DNA of 32,711 nt from an uncultured Eudoraea sp. (GTDB lineage: Bacteria > Bacteroidota > Bacteroidia > Flavobacteriales > Flavobacteriaceae), in the NCBI RefSeq assembly GCF_947258525.1, contig NZ_CAMYIP010000108.1, positions 1-32,711 on the forward strand, in the 5' to 3' direction. This document shows positions 8,708-17,816 of the stretch, piece by piece. Numbering within the stretch: the first letter of the stretch is position 1; the number at the start of each line of letters is the position of its first letter. Made by a program: the position numbers and the translations under genes. The notes under the pieces were generated by a model that worked only from the letters and a program-made list of their open reading frames with translations, had not been told where the DNA came from and ran no database searches.

Positions 8708-9472
8708 CTAAATTCCTAATGCTTGCCCACCACCAATTTGAATAGTTTCAGCTGTTATAAAAGATGCATCCTTACTTGCCAGGAATGAAACAACAGAAGC
8801 TACATCTTCTGGCTGGCCCAATCTTCCTAACATAATACTATTTGCCCAAGAAGCAAAAACTTCCGGTTTAGTTGCTTTAATTTGAGCATGGAAAGGCGTG
8901 TCAATTGTACCGGGAGATACGGCATTTACTCTAATCCCATATTCAGCTAAATCTTTCGCCAATGCTCTTGTTAAAGCATGTACTCCGGCTTTAGATGTTC
9001 CATAAATACCAGCTCCAGGTCCTCCTGCGGTCCATCCTGCATTTGAGGTATAGTTAATTATAGAAGGGTGATCTCCCTTCTTAAGAAACGGTATCGCAGC
9101 TCTTGAAGCAAAAAATACAGAATCAAGGTTTAGCGCCATTACAAATCTGTAAAAATCTGTTGTCATTTCTTCAAACCTGGACCTTCCCCCTAAACCTCCG
9201 GCATTATTAACCAGCACATCAATTCTGCCATACTTTTCTCCAATTTTAGTGATATTTGATGTTACTTGTTCATCTTTAGTAACGTCAAATCCATAATACT
9301 CTGCAGCAATTCCTTCCGCCGCAAGTTCTTCAACTCGTTTAGCTCCCGCTTCATCTTCAATTCCGTTTAATACCACGGTATATCCATCTTCACCTAATCT
9401 TTTTGCCACTGCGAATCCAATACCCCCAGTTGCTCCTGTTACAACTGCTACTTTATCTTTGTTTTTATTCAT
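8708..9472 (-). CDS. SDR oxidoreductase, second in operon
   Basis: Classical SDR of 254 residues with TGATGGIG (12-19), NNAGG (89-93), S143, and Y157/K161 in YGTSK. It is followed 14 bp later by another SDR and preceded by the MFS transporter, so it belongs to the same operon. The acidic residues after the second beta strand (NGIEDE) would favour NAD(H), whereas the neighbouring SDR has NYFNSES at this place, which fits NADP(H) better; this is an inference from general SDR rules. Possible roles are DEH reductase, mannuronate or tagaturonate-type reductase, or KDG dehydrogenase. Confidence 0.78.
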   Translation of the reverse strand: MNKNKDKVAVVTGATGGIGFAVAKRLGEDGYTVVLNGIEDEAGAKRVEELAAEGIAAEYYGFDVTKDEQVTSNITKIGEKYGRIDVLVNNAGGLGGRSRFEEMTTDFYRFVMALNLDSVFFASRAAIPFLKKGDHPSIINYTSNAGWTAGGPGAGIYGTSKAGVHALTRALAKDLAEYGIRVNAVSPGTIDTPFHAQIKATKPEVFASWANSIMLGRLGQPEDVASVVSFLASKDASFITAETIQIGGGQALGI

Positions 9473-9514
9473 TTTAGGTTTTCTTTAGTTTTTAAATATT
9501 TTTTATCGATTTTT

Positions 9515-10801
9515 TTATTCAACTGATTTAATTTTTCTTGCGAAATAATATATAGATCCTACGCCAAGAGGGACAAATATTGCTATTGCTATAAAAATTG
9601 GAGTATAAGAGAATTTATCTACAACTATAGGAACTAAAAAGTTCATAATAATTACAGAGAATACGCCAATCATTCCTCCTAATCCTGCTAATGATCCTAC
9701 AGATTTTCCGCCAAAGAAATCACTTGGAAGTGTCTGCACATTACTAATAGCAAATTGGAATCCGAATAACACAAAGAACACAATGACTACAAATTTTTCA
9801 GCAGTATCACCAATAAGTACAGTTGCTATTAGACCTAATAACATGATAATTCCGCCAATTAAAATTGTTATTTTTCTACCCTTATCAATTGAATTTGATT
9901 TGGCAATAATTTTTCCTGAAACATATCCTCCTGCAATACTTCCAATAGCTGCACCTACATATGGCACCCATAAGAACATACCAACCTCTTTTACATTAAA
10001 TCCATATACATCAAATAAATAAATTGGCATCCAGCCTACAAATAACCACCAAATTGGCTCTAAGAAGAATCTACCAGCTACTACAGCCCAGGATTCTCTA
10101 AATGATAGGATCTCTGTTAAAGATTTTCCTTTTGTATCTTCTGTTTCATTTTGATCTGCTTCGCTTTGCCCTTCAACGATATACTGTCGTTCTTCTTCTG
10201 TAATCCAGGGATGGTATTTTGGTCCTTTTTTATTAATAATTAACCAAGGTATAATCCATAGCAAACCCATAGCTCCAACAATTATAAATGTGATTCTCCA
10301 TCCATAGGCAACATAGAAAGTTGCTATTAGTAAAGGAGCAATAACTGAGCCTATAGATGCCCCGGCATTAAACAAACCTTGCGCTATGGCCCGTTCTTTA
10401 ATTGGAAACCATTCGGCATTACTTTTTACAGCTCCTGGCCAGTTTCCAGCTTCAGAAACACCTAAAGTAGTTCTAAAAAAAGCAAGAGATTTAAATCCTG
10501 TTACTGTTGCATGTAGCATTGTAGATAAACTCCAAATTCCTATACTTAAAACGTATCCTATTTTTGTTCCTACTTTATCAAATAATTTACCTGAAAAAAG
10601 TTGCCCCAGAGCATAGGCAACCATAAATATGTTAAGAATATTACCATAATCACTTTTTGTAAGGCCTAATGAATACGAAATTGAACCTTCGAGATCTTCA
10701 CTTCCCCACATAATACCAAGCGCACTTCTGTCTATATAGTTAATAACTGTTGATAAGAATATTAACCCAATAATCCACCATCTTAATCCCTTAACTTTCA
10801 T
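9515..10801 (-). CDS. MFS transporter, hexuronate/anion-cation symporter type
   Basis: Inner-membrane protein of 428 residues with 12 predicted helices and a cytoplasmic loop near the middle. The start NYIDRSALG, the helix 2-3 loop GKLFDKVGTKIG and the helix-4 stretch RTTLGVSEAGNWPGAVKSN are typical of the ACS family, which includes ExuT and galactonate/glucarate carriers. It likely imports alginate-derived unsaturated monouronate or DEH with protons. It heads the operon that ends with KDPG aldolase and the Nramp-like gene. The 238 bp between it and the GntR gene show no copy of the operator seen elsewhere in the locus, so it may be read from the GntR promoter or have a promoter I cannot recognise. 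Confidence 0.88.
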   Translation of the reverse strand: MKVKGLRWWIIGLIFLSTVINYIDRSALGIMWGSEDLEGSISYSLGLTKSDYGNILNIFMVAYALGQLFSGKLFDKVGTKIGYVLSIGIWSLSTMLHATVTGFKSLAFFRTTLGVSEAGNWPGAVKSNAEWFPIKERAIAQGLFNAGASIGSVIAPLLIATFYVAYGWRITFIIVGAMGLLWIIPWLIINKKGPKYHPWITEEERQYIVEGQSEADQNETEDTKGKSLTEILSFRESWAVVAGRFFLEPIWWLFVGWMPIYLFDVYGFNVKEVGMFLWVPYVGAAIGSIAGGYVSGKIIAKSNSIDKGRKITILIGGIIMLLGLIATVLIGDTAEKFVVIVFFVLFGFQFAISNVQTLPSDFFGGKSVGSLAGLGGMIGVFSVIIMNFLVPIVVDKFSYTPIFIAIAIFVPLGVGSIYYFARKIKSVE

Positions 10802-11039
10802 AATTTGATATTTAATTAATGTGGATGCCAGATCGTATTTAACCTAACAAAAACATGCACCGTTAAATAAGTCAGAGACCTACTTCTGTTAGAATTACAT
10901 AATATTACCGAAAAACACTGGGAGTATTCAACTGAATCAATTACAAAGAATTTTTATAGTAAAAATGATTAAGTATAGATTTCCCTCCATTACTATTTCC
11001 TGAAGATAAAAGCGTGCAATCTTATCCTCTGGTATTTGA

Positions 11040-11747
11040 TTAGTCTTTTATGTTATAACAATACTGGTAAAGCATTTTAAAATGAACTTTCATTTTCTCT
11101 TTAGCCAATTTAGGATCGTTACTTTCAATGGCCTTATAAATATCTTCATGTTCCTGTATCCCTATAAATGCCTGGTTAACATCACAAACGTGGTATTTTT
11201 CAAAATTTGTTAATATCCCTGGAGTAATAATGAGCATTAACCTAATCATGGTACTGTTACCAGACGCCTCTGCAATCGCCAGGTGAAAAAGCAAGTCCTC
11301 CTGAACGGCATCTTCTCCATTAAGTACCTTCGCTGTATAAGCATCCAAAGCGTTCCGCATTGATTGCAGGTCCACATTGGTTCTCCTTAAAGCTGCAAGC
11401 CTGGCGGTTTTTAATTCCAGGAGTATTCTGGTTTCAACCAGGGATTTGAAATCCGGATCTACCAACCGAAGAATATCTTCGATCATACCATTCATTGCAA
11501 TCACTCCAATATTGGCTACAAATGTGCCACTTTGTGGAATTGTTTTTAAAATTCCATAATACTCTAAAGTTTGGATTGCCTCTCGGACATTACCCCTACT
11601 TACTCCAAATTTTTCAGATAGCATTCTTTCGGAAGGCAACTTATCACCAGGTTCCAAATTCTTAAAATTGATCAAATCCCGGATTTTAGTTATTATCGTA
11701 TTTTGAATTTCACGATTCTCACTTTTTGTTAGGATTTCTAATTTCAT
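11040..11747 (-). CDS. GntR/FadR-family transcriptional regulator of the alginate locus
   Basis: DNA-binding regulator of 235 residues. The N-terminal winged helix-turn-helix is seen as GDKLPSERMLSEKFGVSR followed by GNVREAIQTLEYYGIL (about residues 38-70). A C-terminal FCD ligand-binding domain follows, with Asp/His residues expected to hold a metal (for example LLFHLAIAEAS and MKVHFKMLYQ). This is the FadR/UxuR/KdgR subfamily, which usually senses a sugar acid or its catabolite and releases DNA. The gene lies between susD and the MFS operon. A near-palindrome TGGTTAACCA stands 30 bp before its start, and related sites occur before the other transcription units, so self-control and control of the whole locus are likely. 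Confidence 0.9.
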   Translation of the reverse strand: MKLEILTKSENREIQNTIITKIRDLINFKNLEPGDKLPSERMLSEKFGVSRGNVREAIQTLEYYGILKTIPQSGTFVANIGVIAMNGMIEDILRLVDPDFKSLVETRILLELKTARLAALRRTNVDLQSMRNALDAYTAKVLNGEDAVQEDLLFHLAIAEASGNSTMIRLMLIITPGILTNFEKYHVCDVNQAFIGIQEHEDIYKAIESNDPKLAKEKMKVHFKMLYQYCYNIKD

Positions 11748-11775
11748 ATATCAATAAATTATTTTTCGTATTAAA

Positions 11776-11803
11776 ATTGGTTAACCAGATTGGTTGGTGA
11801 AAT
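11776..11803. promoter_or_regulatory. Putative GntR operator before the regulator gene
   Basis: A perfect palindrome TGGTTAACCA at 11778-11787 is followed at 13-bp offset by a degenerate copy (TGGTTGGTGA, 11791-11800). It resembles E. coli UxuR/ExuR operators (TGGT-N2-ACCA core) and the other copies in this locus, which supports autoregulation. No clear -7 box overlaps it here. Confidence 0.6.
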
Positions 11804-11885
11804 TTATAACAATTAATCTCGTAATACAAAACATCTATTGGATAAAAAAACTGATTACTTACCAATTTAGTATTTTATGGGTAAA

Positions 11886-11905
11886 CCGGCCCTGCCAAGG
11901 GCCGG
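11886..11905. terminator. GC-rich hairpin downstream of susD
   Basis: A perfect 8-bp stem CCGGCCCT/AGGGCCGG around a GCCA loop, unusually GC-rich for this region and 80 bp beyond the susD stop. No strong T tract follows on either strand, so it may end the susCD transcript or protect its 3' end. Confidence 0.5.
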
Positions 11906-11986
11906 CTATACCACTTGTAAAAAACTAACTCAAACAACTATTTTTATATTTCTTGACCATAATAATGATCAACTTATAATAATGCC

Positions 11987-13318
11987 CTAGTACCCAGGAT
12001 TCTGAGTAATCACTCCATTGGTCGCAAGAATTTCTGAAATTGGAACTGGAAATAAAAGATAATTACTATCAATCGTTTCTCCCATTTCAGCATCTGCAGT
12101 ACCTGTTCTAACCAAATCAAACCATCTGTGTCCTTCAAAGGCCAACTCTAATCTCCTTTCATCATAGATAGCCTGTCTAACCAAAGCCGTAGTATTTAGG
12201 ACCGTATGATCCAAAGGTGTTAAGCCAGCCCTGGTTCGTATAGGATCTAATAGATCGAGTACAGCTTCAGGAGAAGCACCATTCTCATTCAATGCTTCTG
12301 CATATAATAGAATAACATCTGCTAATCTCAGTTCTATCCAGTCGTGATCAGGACCTCCTGTTTGAGGAAATTTTGGAGACGCCATAAGTAGCTCATCAAT
12401 ATTTACCGCTCTTCTTAAATCTGTACCTCCGCCACTAGCATCACTAGCATCAAAAGCAGCAATTAAATCCGGATCTAAAGGCATCAGAGATTTTGTATCA
12501 AGTCCACCATACCATGACCAAAACTCCGAATCTGGATATTCATCCACTATAGAACTTGATACCTGGGTTGCAAATATGATTTCTGAATTCAAATCATTTA
12601 TCTCACCAAAAATGTCAGCATAGTTGGCTTGTAAACTAATCCCTGCAGCAGCAGCTCCGTTTACAACAGCAGCCAGATGTGATTCCGCACTGCCAAAATT
12701 GCCTCTGTGCATATATACTTTGCCCAGCAATCCTTGAGCTGCGTATTTAGACGCCCTTCCATTTACTATTTCTGTACCTAAAGCTGCTATTGCATTTTGC
12801 AAATCAGGAATAATCACGTTATTATAAACATCAGCAGCCGGTTGTCTTACCAAAATAGATGGATCTGTTGTACTAGGGTTAGGAACTAAATTTACTGTCA
12901 CATCACCAAAAACCAGCACTAGTTTAAAGTAAGACAAAGCCCTTAAAAAACTAGCTTCACCAATATCACCAGGATCTGTAGAATTTTCAATTACATTATT
13001 CGCACTTAATATAGCCTTGTATAATGCCGTATAGAAAGGTCCGAAAAATTGATCTTCCATAACCGTTAAATTAGGACCGTATCTATCAAATTCAGGATAT
13101 GGTTCTTCGTCCATTAGAGCATTGTCTGCTCTGAAGTCGCCCATCACTGCCATTGGCGTAACAGCGCCGAGCTGATAGTAATATGCCGCATTCACAACTC
13201 CATCAAAATCTTCCAAAGAATCTGAACTGGCAATATTTGATGGAACCTGATCCAAATCATTTTCACATGCTGTTATTAACAACAATGATCCCAATAATAA
13301 TTTATATACTGTTTTCAT
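11987..13318 (-). CDS. susD: SusD/RagB-family outer-membrane glycan-binding lipoprotein
   Basis: Surface lipoprotein of 443 residues that caps the SusC channel and binds oligosaccharide. The signal peptide ends in LLITAC with C18 as the lipidated residue. The helical TPR-like SusD fold is suggested by FLRALSYFKLVLVFGDV, AAQGLLGKVYMHRG and the C-terminal YDERRLELAFEGHRWFDLVR motif shared by the family. It is shorter than the roughly 500-600 residues common for SusD proteins but appears complete. It follows susC with a 9-bp gap, so the two are translated from one message. Alginate oligomers are the inferred ligand from the lyases around it. Confidence 0.93.
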   Translation of the reverse strand: MKTVYKLLLGSLLLITACENDLDQVPSNIASSDSLEDFDGVVNAAYYYQLGAVTPMAVMGDFRADNALMDEEPYPEFDRYGPNLTVMEDQFFGPFYTALYKAILSANNVIENSTDPGDIGEASFLRALSYFKLVLVFGDVTVNLVPNPSTTDPSILVRQPAADVYNNVIIPDLQNAIAALGTEIVNGRASKYAAQGLLGKVYMHRGNFGSAESHLAAVVNGAAAAGISLQANYADIFGEINDLNSEIIFATQVSSSIVDEYPDSEFWSWYGGLDTKSLMPLDPDLIAAFDASDASGGGTDLRRAVNIDELLMASPKFPQTGGPDHDWIELRLADVILLYAEALNENGASPEAVLDLLDPIRTRAGLTPLDHTVLNTTALVRQAIYDERRLELAFEGHRWFDLVRTGTADAEMGETIDSNYLLFPVPISEILATNGVITQNPGY

Positions 13319-13327
13319 TTTTTTATT

Positions 13328-16300
13328 TTAAAAATTAACATTTAAACCAAACGTAAAGCTTCTCACAATCGGACTTGCACCTACTTGCACCCCATATGTT
13401 GTTGGTCCTAAATAACCAGTGTTTGTAATTTCAACACCCTCTGGATTGAAAGAGGTGTAATCATTACCCCATAAATACAACAAGTTAGAGGCTGCAAGAT
13501 ATAGTCTCAAACGGCTTATACCTATTTTGCTAGTCACATCTGCATCAATCGTATAACCTATAGTCAGGTTTCTCAATGCCAGATAAGACGCATCTTGTAT
13601 CTGCGCGTCTAGTTGATTTCTTGACTGGTCATAAAACTGTCCATTAGCATCAGCAATGCCATCGTCATTAGCATCAAAGCTATCTCGTAATCTTCCACCA
13701 AATTCTGATTGCCAGTAAATCGGGTCAATATTGAAAACATCACCTCCCTGGGATCCCTGGAATTGAAACGAAAAGTCAAAAAGCTTATATCTCATTGAAC
13801 TGTTCAGACCATAGTAAAAATCTGGTGTATTTTGTCCTGCTTTCACTAAGTCTCCACCATCTTCAACTGTTCTTGTCCTATCTATTACACCATCACCATT
13901 TTGATCTACGACATAATATTCTGAACTATTCAAACCAACAACTCTCGTGGGATCTTCTATAAAGCTATCTTCAACTCTTCCAATGGTTTCTACTGCCCAC
14001 ATTTCTCCAATTTCTCCACCTACATAATTTCTAAACACAGGACCTCTACCACTCTGGCCGTATATTACATCAGGTAATTGATCCAGACCTCCCAGGTCTG
14101 TAATTTCTGTTTTAACCGTAGAAAAGTTGGCACCAATATTCCAGGAGAAATCTGGTTTTTGGAAAATGGCTGCAGAGAGTTCAAGCTCCAAACCAGAACT
14201 TCTAACATCACCGGAATTAAGCCTTATTGAAGTGGTACCGAGAACTTCAGATACACTTTGATTAATCAAGATGTCTTCAATATCGGAAGTGTAGTAGTCT
14301 ACACTTAATCTAACACGATTTTTTGCAAAACCTAAATCAATTCCATAGTTAGTCTCAGTATTAGTTTGCCAGGTTAAATTCGGGTTTGCCACGTCTGACG
14401 GGATTAGATATCCAATCCCGAATATTGTTGGTGCAGGGTTCAAAAGACTCAATGAATTATAAGCCCCTAAATCAGAGGTAGAACCTAAAGACCCGGTACT
14501 AAACCTTGGTTTTATTAAGCTTACTGCGTCTGAGTTGTAAAAAGATTCGTTATGTAAATTCCATCCAATGGAAAGTGCTGGAAATGTTGCATATTTTTTA
14601 TTTTCACCAAAGAGTGAAGCTCCGTCTCTTCTCAATGATGCCGATAGCAAATAACGATCGTCATAAGCATAGTTAATTCTTCCAAAAATGCCAGTTCTTA
14701 CAACTTTCTCTTTCCTCTCTGTTACGTTGATATCTGCAGGATCTAACAGGTTATAATTTATAATATCGGTATATGGCACATTAGTACCGTCTAAAGTGGT
14801 TCCATTGGTATAGAAAGTTTGAAATTCAACTCCAGCTACTGCACCTATGTCATGTTTACCAATTGTCTTCGTATAATCCAAGGTAGTTACACTTAAAATG
14901 GAAGTTCGTTTTAAATCTGTTTGATCCAAATTAGTTTGATTTGAACGTGCCCTGGAATCAAACTCCTGTCCTCGCCAGTAAAAGTTCTGGGTATCTGTAA
15001 GATCAGCTCCCAGAACGGTTTTTATATTTAAACCTTCTATGATCATGAATTGCAAATAAGACTGAAGGTTACCGAAATACGTTGTTTCATATCGGTCTGT
15101 ATTGTCAAGCTTCGTTGCAGGACCTGAATCACCTGATCCTCCAATACCATTACCACTTCTTCCATAGTGCCAGTCTTGAGCCGTATCACCGGGCTCTAAA
15201 GTATAGATACTATTATTAAAAGGTGCATCACCTCCTCTATACCCAGAGTCAAATGAAGCAAGTCCCAGGGCCTGTGCTTGAGAATCTAATTGTTGAACGA
15301 ATGCAATAGACGCATCTGTATGGTAAATAGGATGAACGCTATACGCTCTTAAGAGATCTCTCTGGTCCCAACCAACGATATCTCTATTAGAGTAAAATCC
15401 ATTGAAACTTAATCCTGTCTTAAACCTGTCCCCCAATTTAGCATCGATATTCAAACGTATGTTTGCTCTTTCATACCCTTGTGTTTGTACAATACCAGTC
15501 GTATTTTGATAACCAATTGAACCAAAGTAATTTACATTTTCGGTTCCTCCACTCATGCTGAAGTCGTAGTTTTCACTAAATCCAGTTTGAAAAAGCCAAT
15601 CTTCTACAGCCACTACATCGGGTGAATTTTTATAGGCATTTATCTTATAATTTAAAAATGCAGGGTCCAATTCAGATACATCATAAGTGCCATTGGCTAT
15701 ACCGGTTTCTAATATATTGGCCCATTCTCCAGCTGTCTTAAGTTGTTCATTATCACTCAAATACCTGTTTGATACGCTCGCGAAAGTATTAAAACTAAAA
15801 GTAGGTTTACCCGTTGTTCCCTTTTTGGTTGTAACCAGAATAACACCATTTGCTCCCCTGGAACCATAAATAGCAGCGGAGGCAGCATCTTTTAATACTT
15901 CCAGGCTTTGAATATCGTTTGGGTTAACAGTTGCTAAACTTCCTGAAATAGGATACCCATCCACAACAATCAGTGGATCTGAATTACCATTAACCGATGA
16001 TGCTGCTCTAACCTGGATCTTTGGATCCGCACCCGGCGCCCCATCCTGCTGTTGAATCAATACACCAGCTAACTTACCTCCTAGTGCATCATCAACACGA
16101 GTTGATTGTATAGCTGCAATTTCACTACCTTTTACTTTGGCAACAGCACCTGTTAAGGAGGATTTTTTTCGAGTTCCATAACCAATGACGACCACCTCAT
16201 CGAGTTGTGCCGTGTCTTCCTGAAGCGTGATATTCAAAGTTCTTTGATTGATAATCTCCACGGTCTCACTCACGAATCCTAAATAAGAGAAACGAAGCGA

Positions 16301-16507
16301 TTCGCCGCTTGAAACATTAATGGAGTAATTTCCGTCAAAATCTGTCTGACTCCCCCTGGTGGTGTTCACAACCAAGATATTTACCCCGGGTATCGGTTGA
16401 TTATCTGCATCAGTTACCGTACCCGAGACGGTAAAGCTATCCTGCGCAACTATGGGAATACTGACAAGCAATAATCCTATCAGGAATAATTTTGTTAATA
16501 AATTCAT
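13328..16507 (-). CDS. susC: SusC/RagA-family TonB-dependent outer-membrane transporter
   Basis: TonB-dependent importer of 1059 residues from the chosen start. I chose the ATG at 16507 because a clean signal peptide follows it (MNLLTKLFLIGLLLVSIPIV, then AQDS); an in-frame ATG 54 bp upstream would add a non-signal stretch. After the signal come a carboxypeptidase-D-like domain (SGTVTDADNQPIPGVNI), the SusC plug with DEVVVIGYGT and SIYGSRGANGVILVTTKKG, and a 22-strand barrel ending in an aromatic-terminated strand (TFGLNVNF). It probably moves alginate oligosaccharides to the periplasm together with the downstream SusD. The mRNA leader appears long, about 345 nt, and contains hairpins (see separate entries). 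Confidence 0.95.
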   Translation of the reverse strand: MNLLTKLFLIGLLLVSIPIVAQDSFTVSGTVTDADNQPIPGVNILVVNTTRGSQTDFDGNYSINVSSGESLRFSYLGFVSETVEIINQRTLNITLQEDTAQLDEVVVIGYGTRKKSSLTGAVAKVKGSEIAAIQSTRVDDALGGKLAGVLIQQQDGAPGADPKIQVRAASSVNGNSDPLIVVDGYPISGSLATVNPNDIQSLEVLKDAASAAIYGSRGANGVILVTTKKGTTGKPTFSFNTFASVSNRYLSDNEQLKTAGEWANILETGIANGTYDVSELDPAFLNYKINAYKNSPDVVAVEDWLFQTGFSENYDFSMSGGTENVNYFGSIGYQNTTGIVQTQGYERANIRLNIDAKLGDRFKTGLSFNGFYSNRDIVGWDQRDLLRAYSVHPIYHTDASIAFVQQLDSQAQALGLASFDSGYRGGDAPFNNSIYTLEPGDTAQDWHYGRSGNGIGGSGDSGPATKLDNTDRYETTYFGNLQSYLQFMIIEGLNIKTVLGADLTDTQNFYWRGQEFDSRARSNQTNLDQTDLKRTSILSVTTLDYTKTIGKHDIGAVAGVEFQTFYTNGTTLDGTNVPYTDIINYNLLDPADINVTERKEKVVRTGIFGRINYAYDDRYLLSASLRRDGASLFGENKKYATFPALSIGWNLHNESFYNSDAVSLIKPRFSTGSLGSTSDLGAYNSLSLLNPAPTIFGIGYLIPSDVANPNLTWQTNTETNYGIDLGFAKNRVRLSVDYYTSDIEDILINQSVSEVLGTTSIRLNSGDVRSSGLELELSAAIFQKPDFSWNIGANFSTVKTEITDLGGLDQLPDVIYGQSGRGPVFRNYVGGEIGEMWAVETIGRVEDSFIEDPTRVVGLNSSEYYVVDQNGDGVIDRTRTVEDGGDLVKAGQNTPDFYYGLNSSMRYKLFDFSFQFQGSQGGDVFNIDPIYWQSEFGGRLRDSFDANDDGIADANGQFYDQSRNQLDAQIQDASYLALRNLTIGYTIDADVTSKIGISRLRLYLAASNLLYLWGNDYTSFNPEGVEITNTGYLGPTTYGVQVGASPIVRSFTFGLNVNF

Positions 16508-16660
16508 TTGAATTGGTTTTTGTGAGTACAAATTAATTTTCTGAATGCCTATTTCCGGCATTATTAAAACAATGAGAATTATTATGTTCTCATTTAATTC
16601 TTTACTTTACCATCTAACTAATTCCGCGAAGTATCCGTAATGTTGTAATTTTTGCAGAAT

Positions 16661-16759
16661 ACATGTTTATAGTAAAGCATAACATGTTTTTGAGTATTAC
16701 TTCCCTCTAATAAGAAGTAATCCGTTTAGAAGGATGGGCGTGCACACATCCTTTTTTTT
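16661..16759. other. Three-hairpin RNA element in the susC leader
   Basis: Stem 1 pairs ACATGTT (16661-16667) with AACATGT (16681-16687). Stem 2 pairs ATTACTTC (16696-16703) with GAAGTAAT (16714-16721). Stem 3 pairs AGGATG (16731-16736) with CATCCT (16747-16752). A run of T follows at 16752-16759, so on the plus strand stem 3 looks like a terminator. On the minus strand the three stems would fold in the susC 5' leader. Confidence 0.5.
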
Positions 16760-16822
16760 ATTATGATGAGTTATTTAGCATGAATTCTAGTTTTTTAATT
16801 GGTATTTGTAATTGATTGTTTT

Positions 16823-16860
16823 TTGGTTATCCAAACTGGTTTACCAAATTGGATAACCAA
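16823..16860. promoter_or_regulatory. Triple operator upstream of susC
   Basis: Three 10-bp sites sit exactly 13 bp apart: TGGTTATCCA (16824-16833), TGGTTTACCA (16837-16846) and TGGATAACCA (16850-16859). The outer two are perfect inverted copies of each other, giving 12-bp arms TTGGTTATCCAA/TTGGATAACCAA around the central site. This is the likely binding site for the GntR regulator. Confidence 0.75.
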
Positions 16861-16865
16861 ATATA
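16858..16865 (-). promoter_or_regulatory. Putative -7 promoter box for susC
   Basis: On the minus strand this reads TATATTTG, matching the Bacteroidota -7 consensus TAnnTTTG. It overlaps the outer operator site, so a bound repressor would block it. No TTTG -33 box is seen at the usual distance. The transcript would start about 345 nt before the susC ATG. Confidence 0.5.
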
Positions 16866-16961
16866 TGTTATTTTTTCGTTAAAAAAAATTTAATCGGAAA
16901 TTTAACATTCTCGGGCATTAATGTTTTGAAATGAGCTCGCCACATACGTTTGCATATGGAG

Positions 16962-17726
16962 CTACATGTTATAAACCCCACCATTTATATCGAGGGTAGC
17001 ACCCGAAATAAAGCCATCATATTCTGACGCCAAATATAAAACCGCTCTTGCTACGTCATCGGCGTTACCTGCTCGTTGGATTGGAATATTTGCCGTTGTC
17101 TCCGCTGCTGATTCCTTTGTCGTATGCGTATTGTGAAATGAAGTTCCCAGGATAAGACCTGGAGCAACCGCGTTGACCCGTATACCCTTAGGGCCCAATT
17201 CTGAAGAGAGCGCTCTTGTGAATGTTAGTATGGCTCCTTTGCTGGTAGAATAAACCAGCGAACCAGGGTGACCGCCTTTGCGCCCCGCAAGTGATGCCAA
17301 ATTGACAATACTGCTGTTGTCATTTTTCGCAAGATGAGAAACTGCAGCTCTCGTTACAAACATCATAGATGTGAGGTTGATGTCCATTACCTTTTGCCAG
17401 AATTCCACCGTCATTTCACTTAGCATTCTACGAGCTACAAGTGAACCTGCATTGTTAATAAGTATGTCTAAACCCCCAATTTCCGCTACTGTTTTTTCAA
17501 CCAAAACATTCGCGTCAACTTCTTTCGTTAGGTCACCACTTATGGCAACCGCTTTTTGTCCTTTGCCAATTGCATATTCAGTCAATTGGTCCGCAGTATC
17601 TGAACTGGAAAAATAGTGGATGGCAACATTAGCACCGCTATCGATAAAGTGCTTGGTGATTGCTTCACCTATTCCCTGAGCACCCGCGGTGATAAGTACG
17701 TTTTTTCCGGCTAATTTGTTGTTCAT
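16962..17726 (-). CDS. SDR oxidoreductase, third of the locus
   Basis: Classical SDR of 254 residues: TAGAQGIG (13-20), NNAGS (91-95), S145 in NLASLAG, Y159/K163 in YSTSK, and an R-rich end typical of FabG/KduD-like enzymes. It lies 90 bp downstream of the kdgF-like cupin and after the double-PL7 lyase. Because KdgF makes the linear ketouronic acid, the gene next to it is a strong candidate for the reductase that turns DEH into KDG. The basic/polar stretch IHYFSSSD after the second strand suggests NADP(H). Its product resembles the 7938-8693 SDR more than the 8708-9472 one, notably in LVARRMLSEM against LFARRTLQEF. Confidence 0.82.
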   Translation of the reverse strand: MNNKLAGKNVLITAGAQGIGEAITKHFIDSGANVAIHYFSSSDTADQLTEYAIGKGQKAVAISGDLTKEVDANVLVEKTVAEIGGLDILINNAGSLVARRMLSEMTVEFWQKVMDINLTSMMFVTRAAVSHLAKNDNSSIVNLASLAGRKGGHPGSLVYSTSKGAILTFTRALSSELGPKGIRVNAVAPGLILGTSFHNTHTTKESAAETTANIPIQRAGNADDVARAVLYLASEYDGFISGATLDINGGVYNM

Positions 17727-17816
17727 ATTCTTTAGATAATACTATTATTGATGATCTTAAACCGATTCCTATTTCGTCATAGAATCTTTCCGAGTTGAGC
17801 TAGTTTTTTATTATCA

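Larger units (their letters stand above)
16508..16961. other. Long susC leader and control region
   Basis: No gene is seen. The stretch contains three consecutive hairpins (16661-16752), a plus-strand T tract, a triple operator (16823-16860) and a putative minus-strand -7 box. The part between 16861 and the SDR stop at 16962 is AT-rich, with no clear terminator for the upstream SDR transcript. Confidence 0.6.

Noticed and set aside
13328-16561. Longer susC start at 16561
   Set aside because: It puts 18 polar residues before an otherwise clean signal peptide; the ATG at 16507 fits better.
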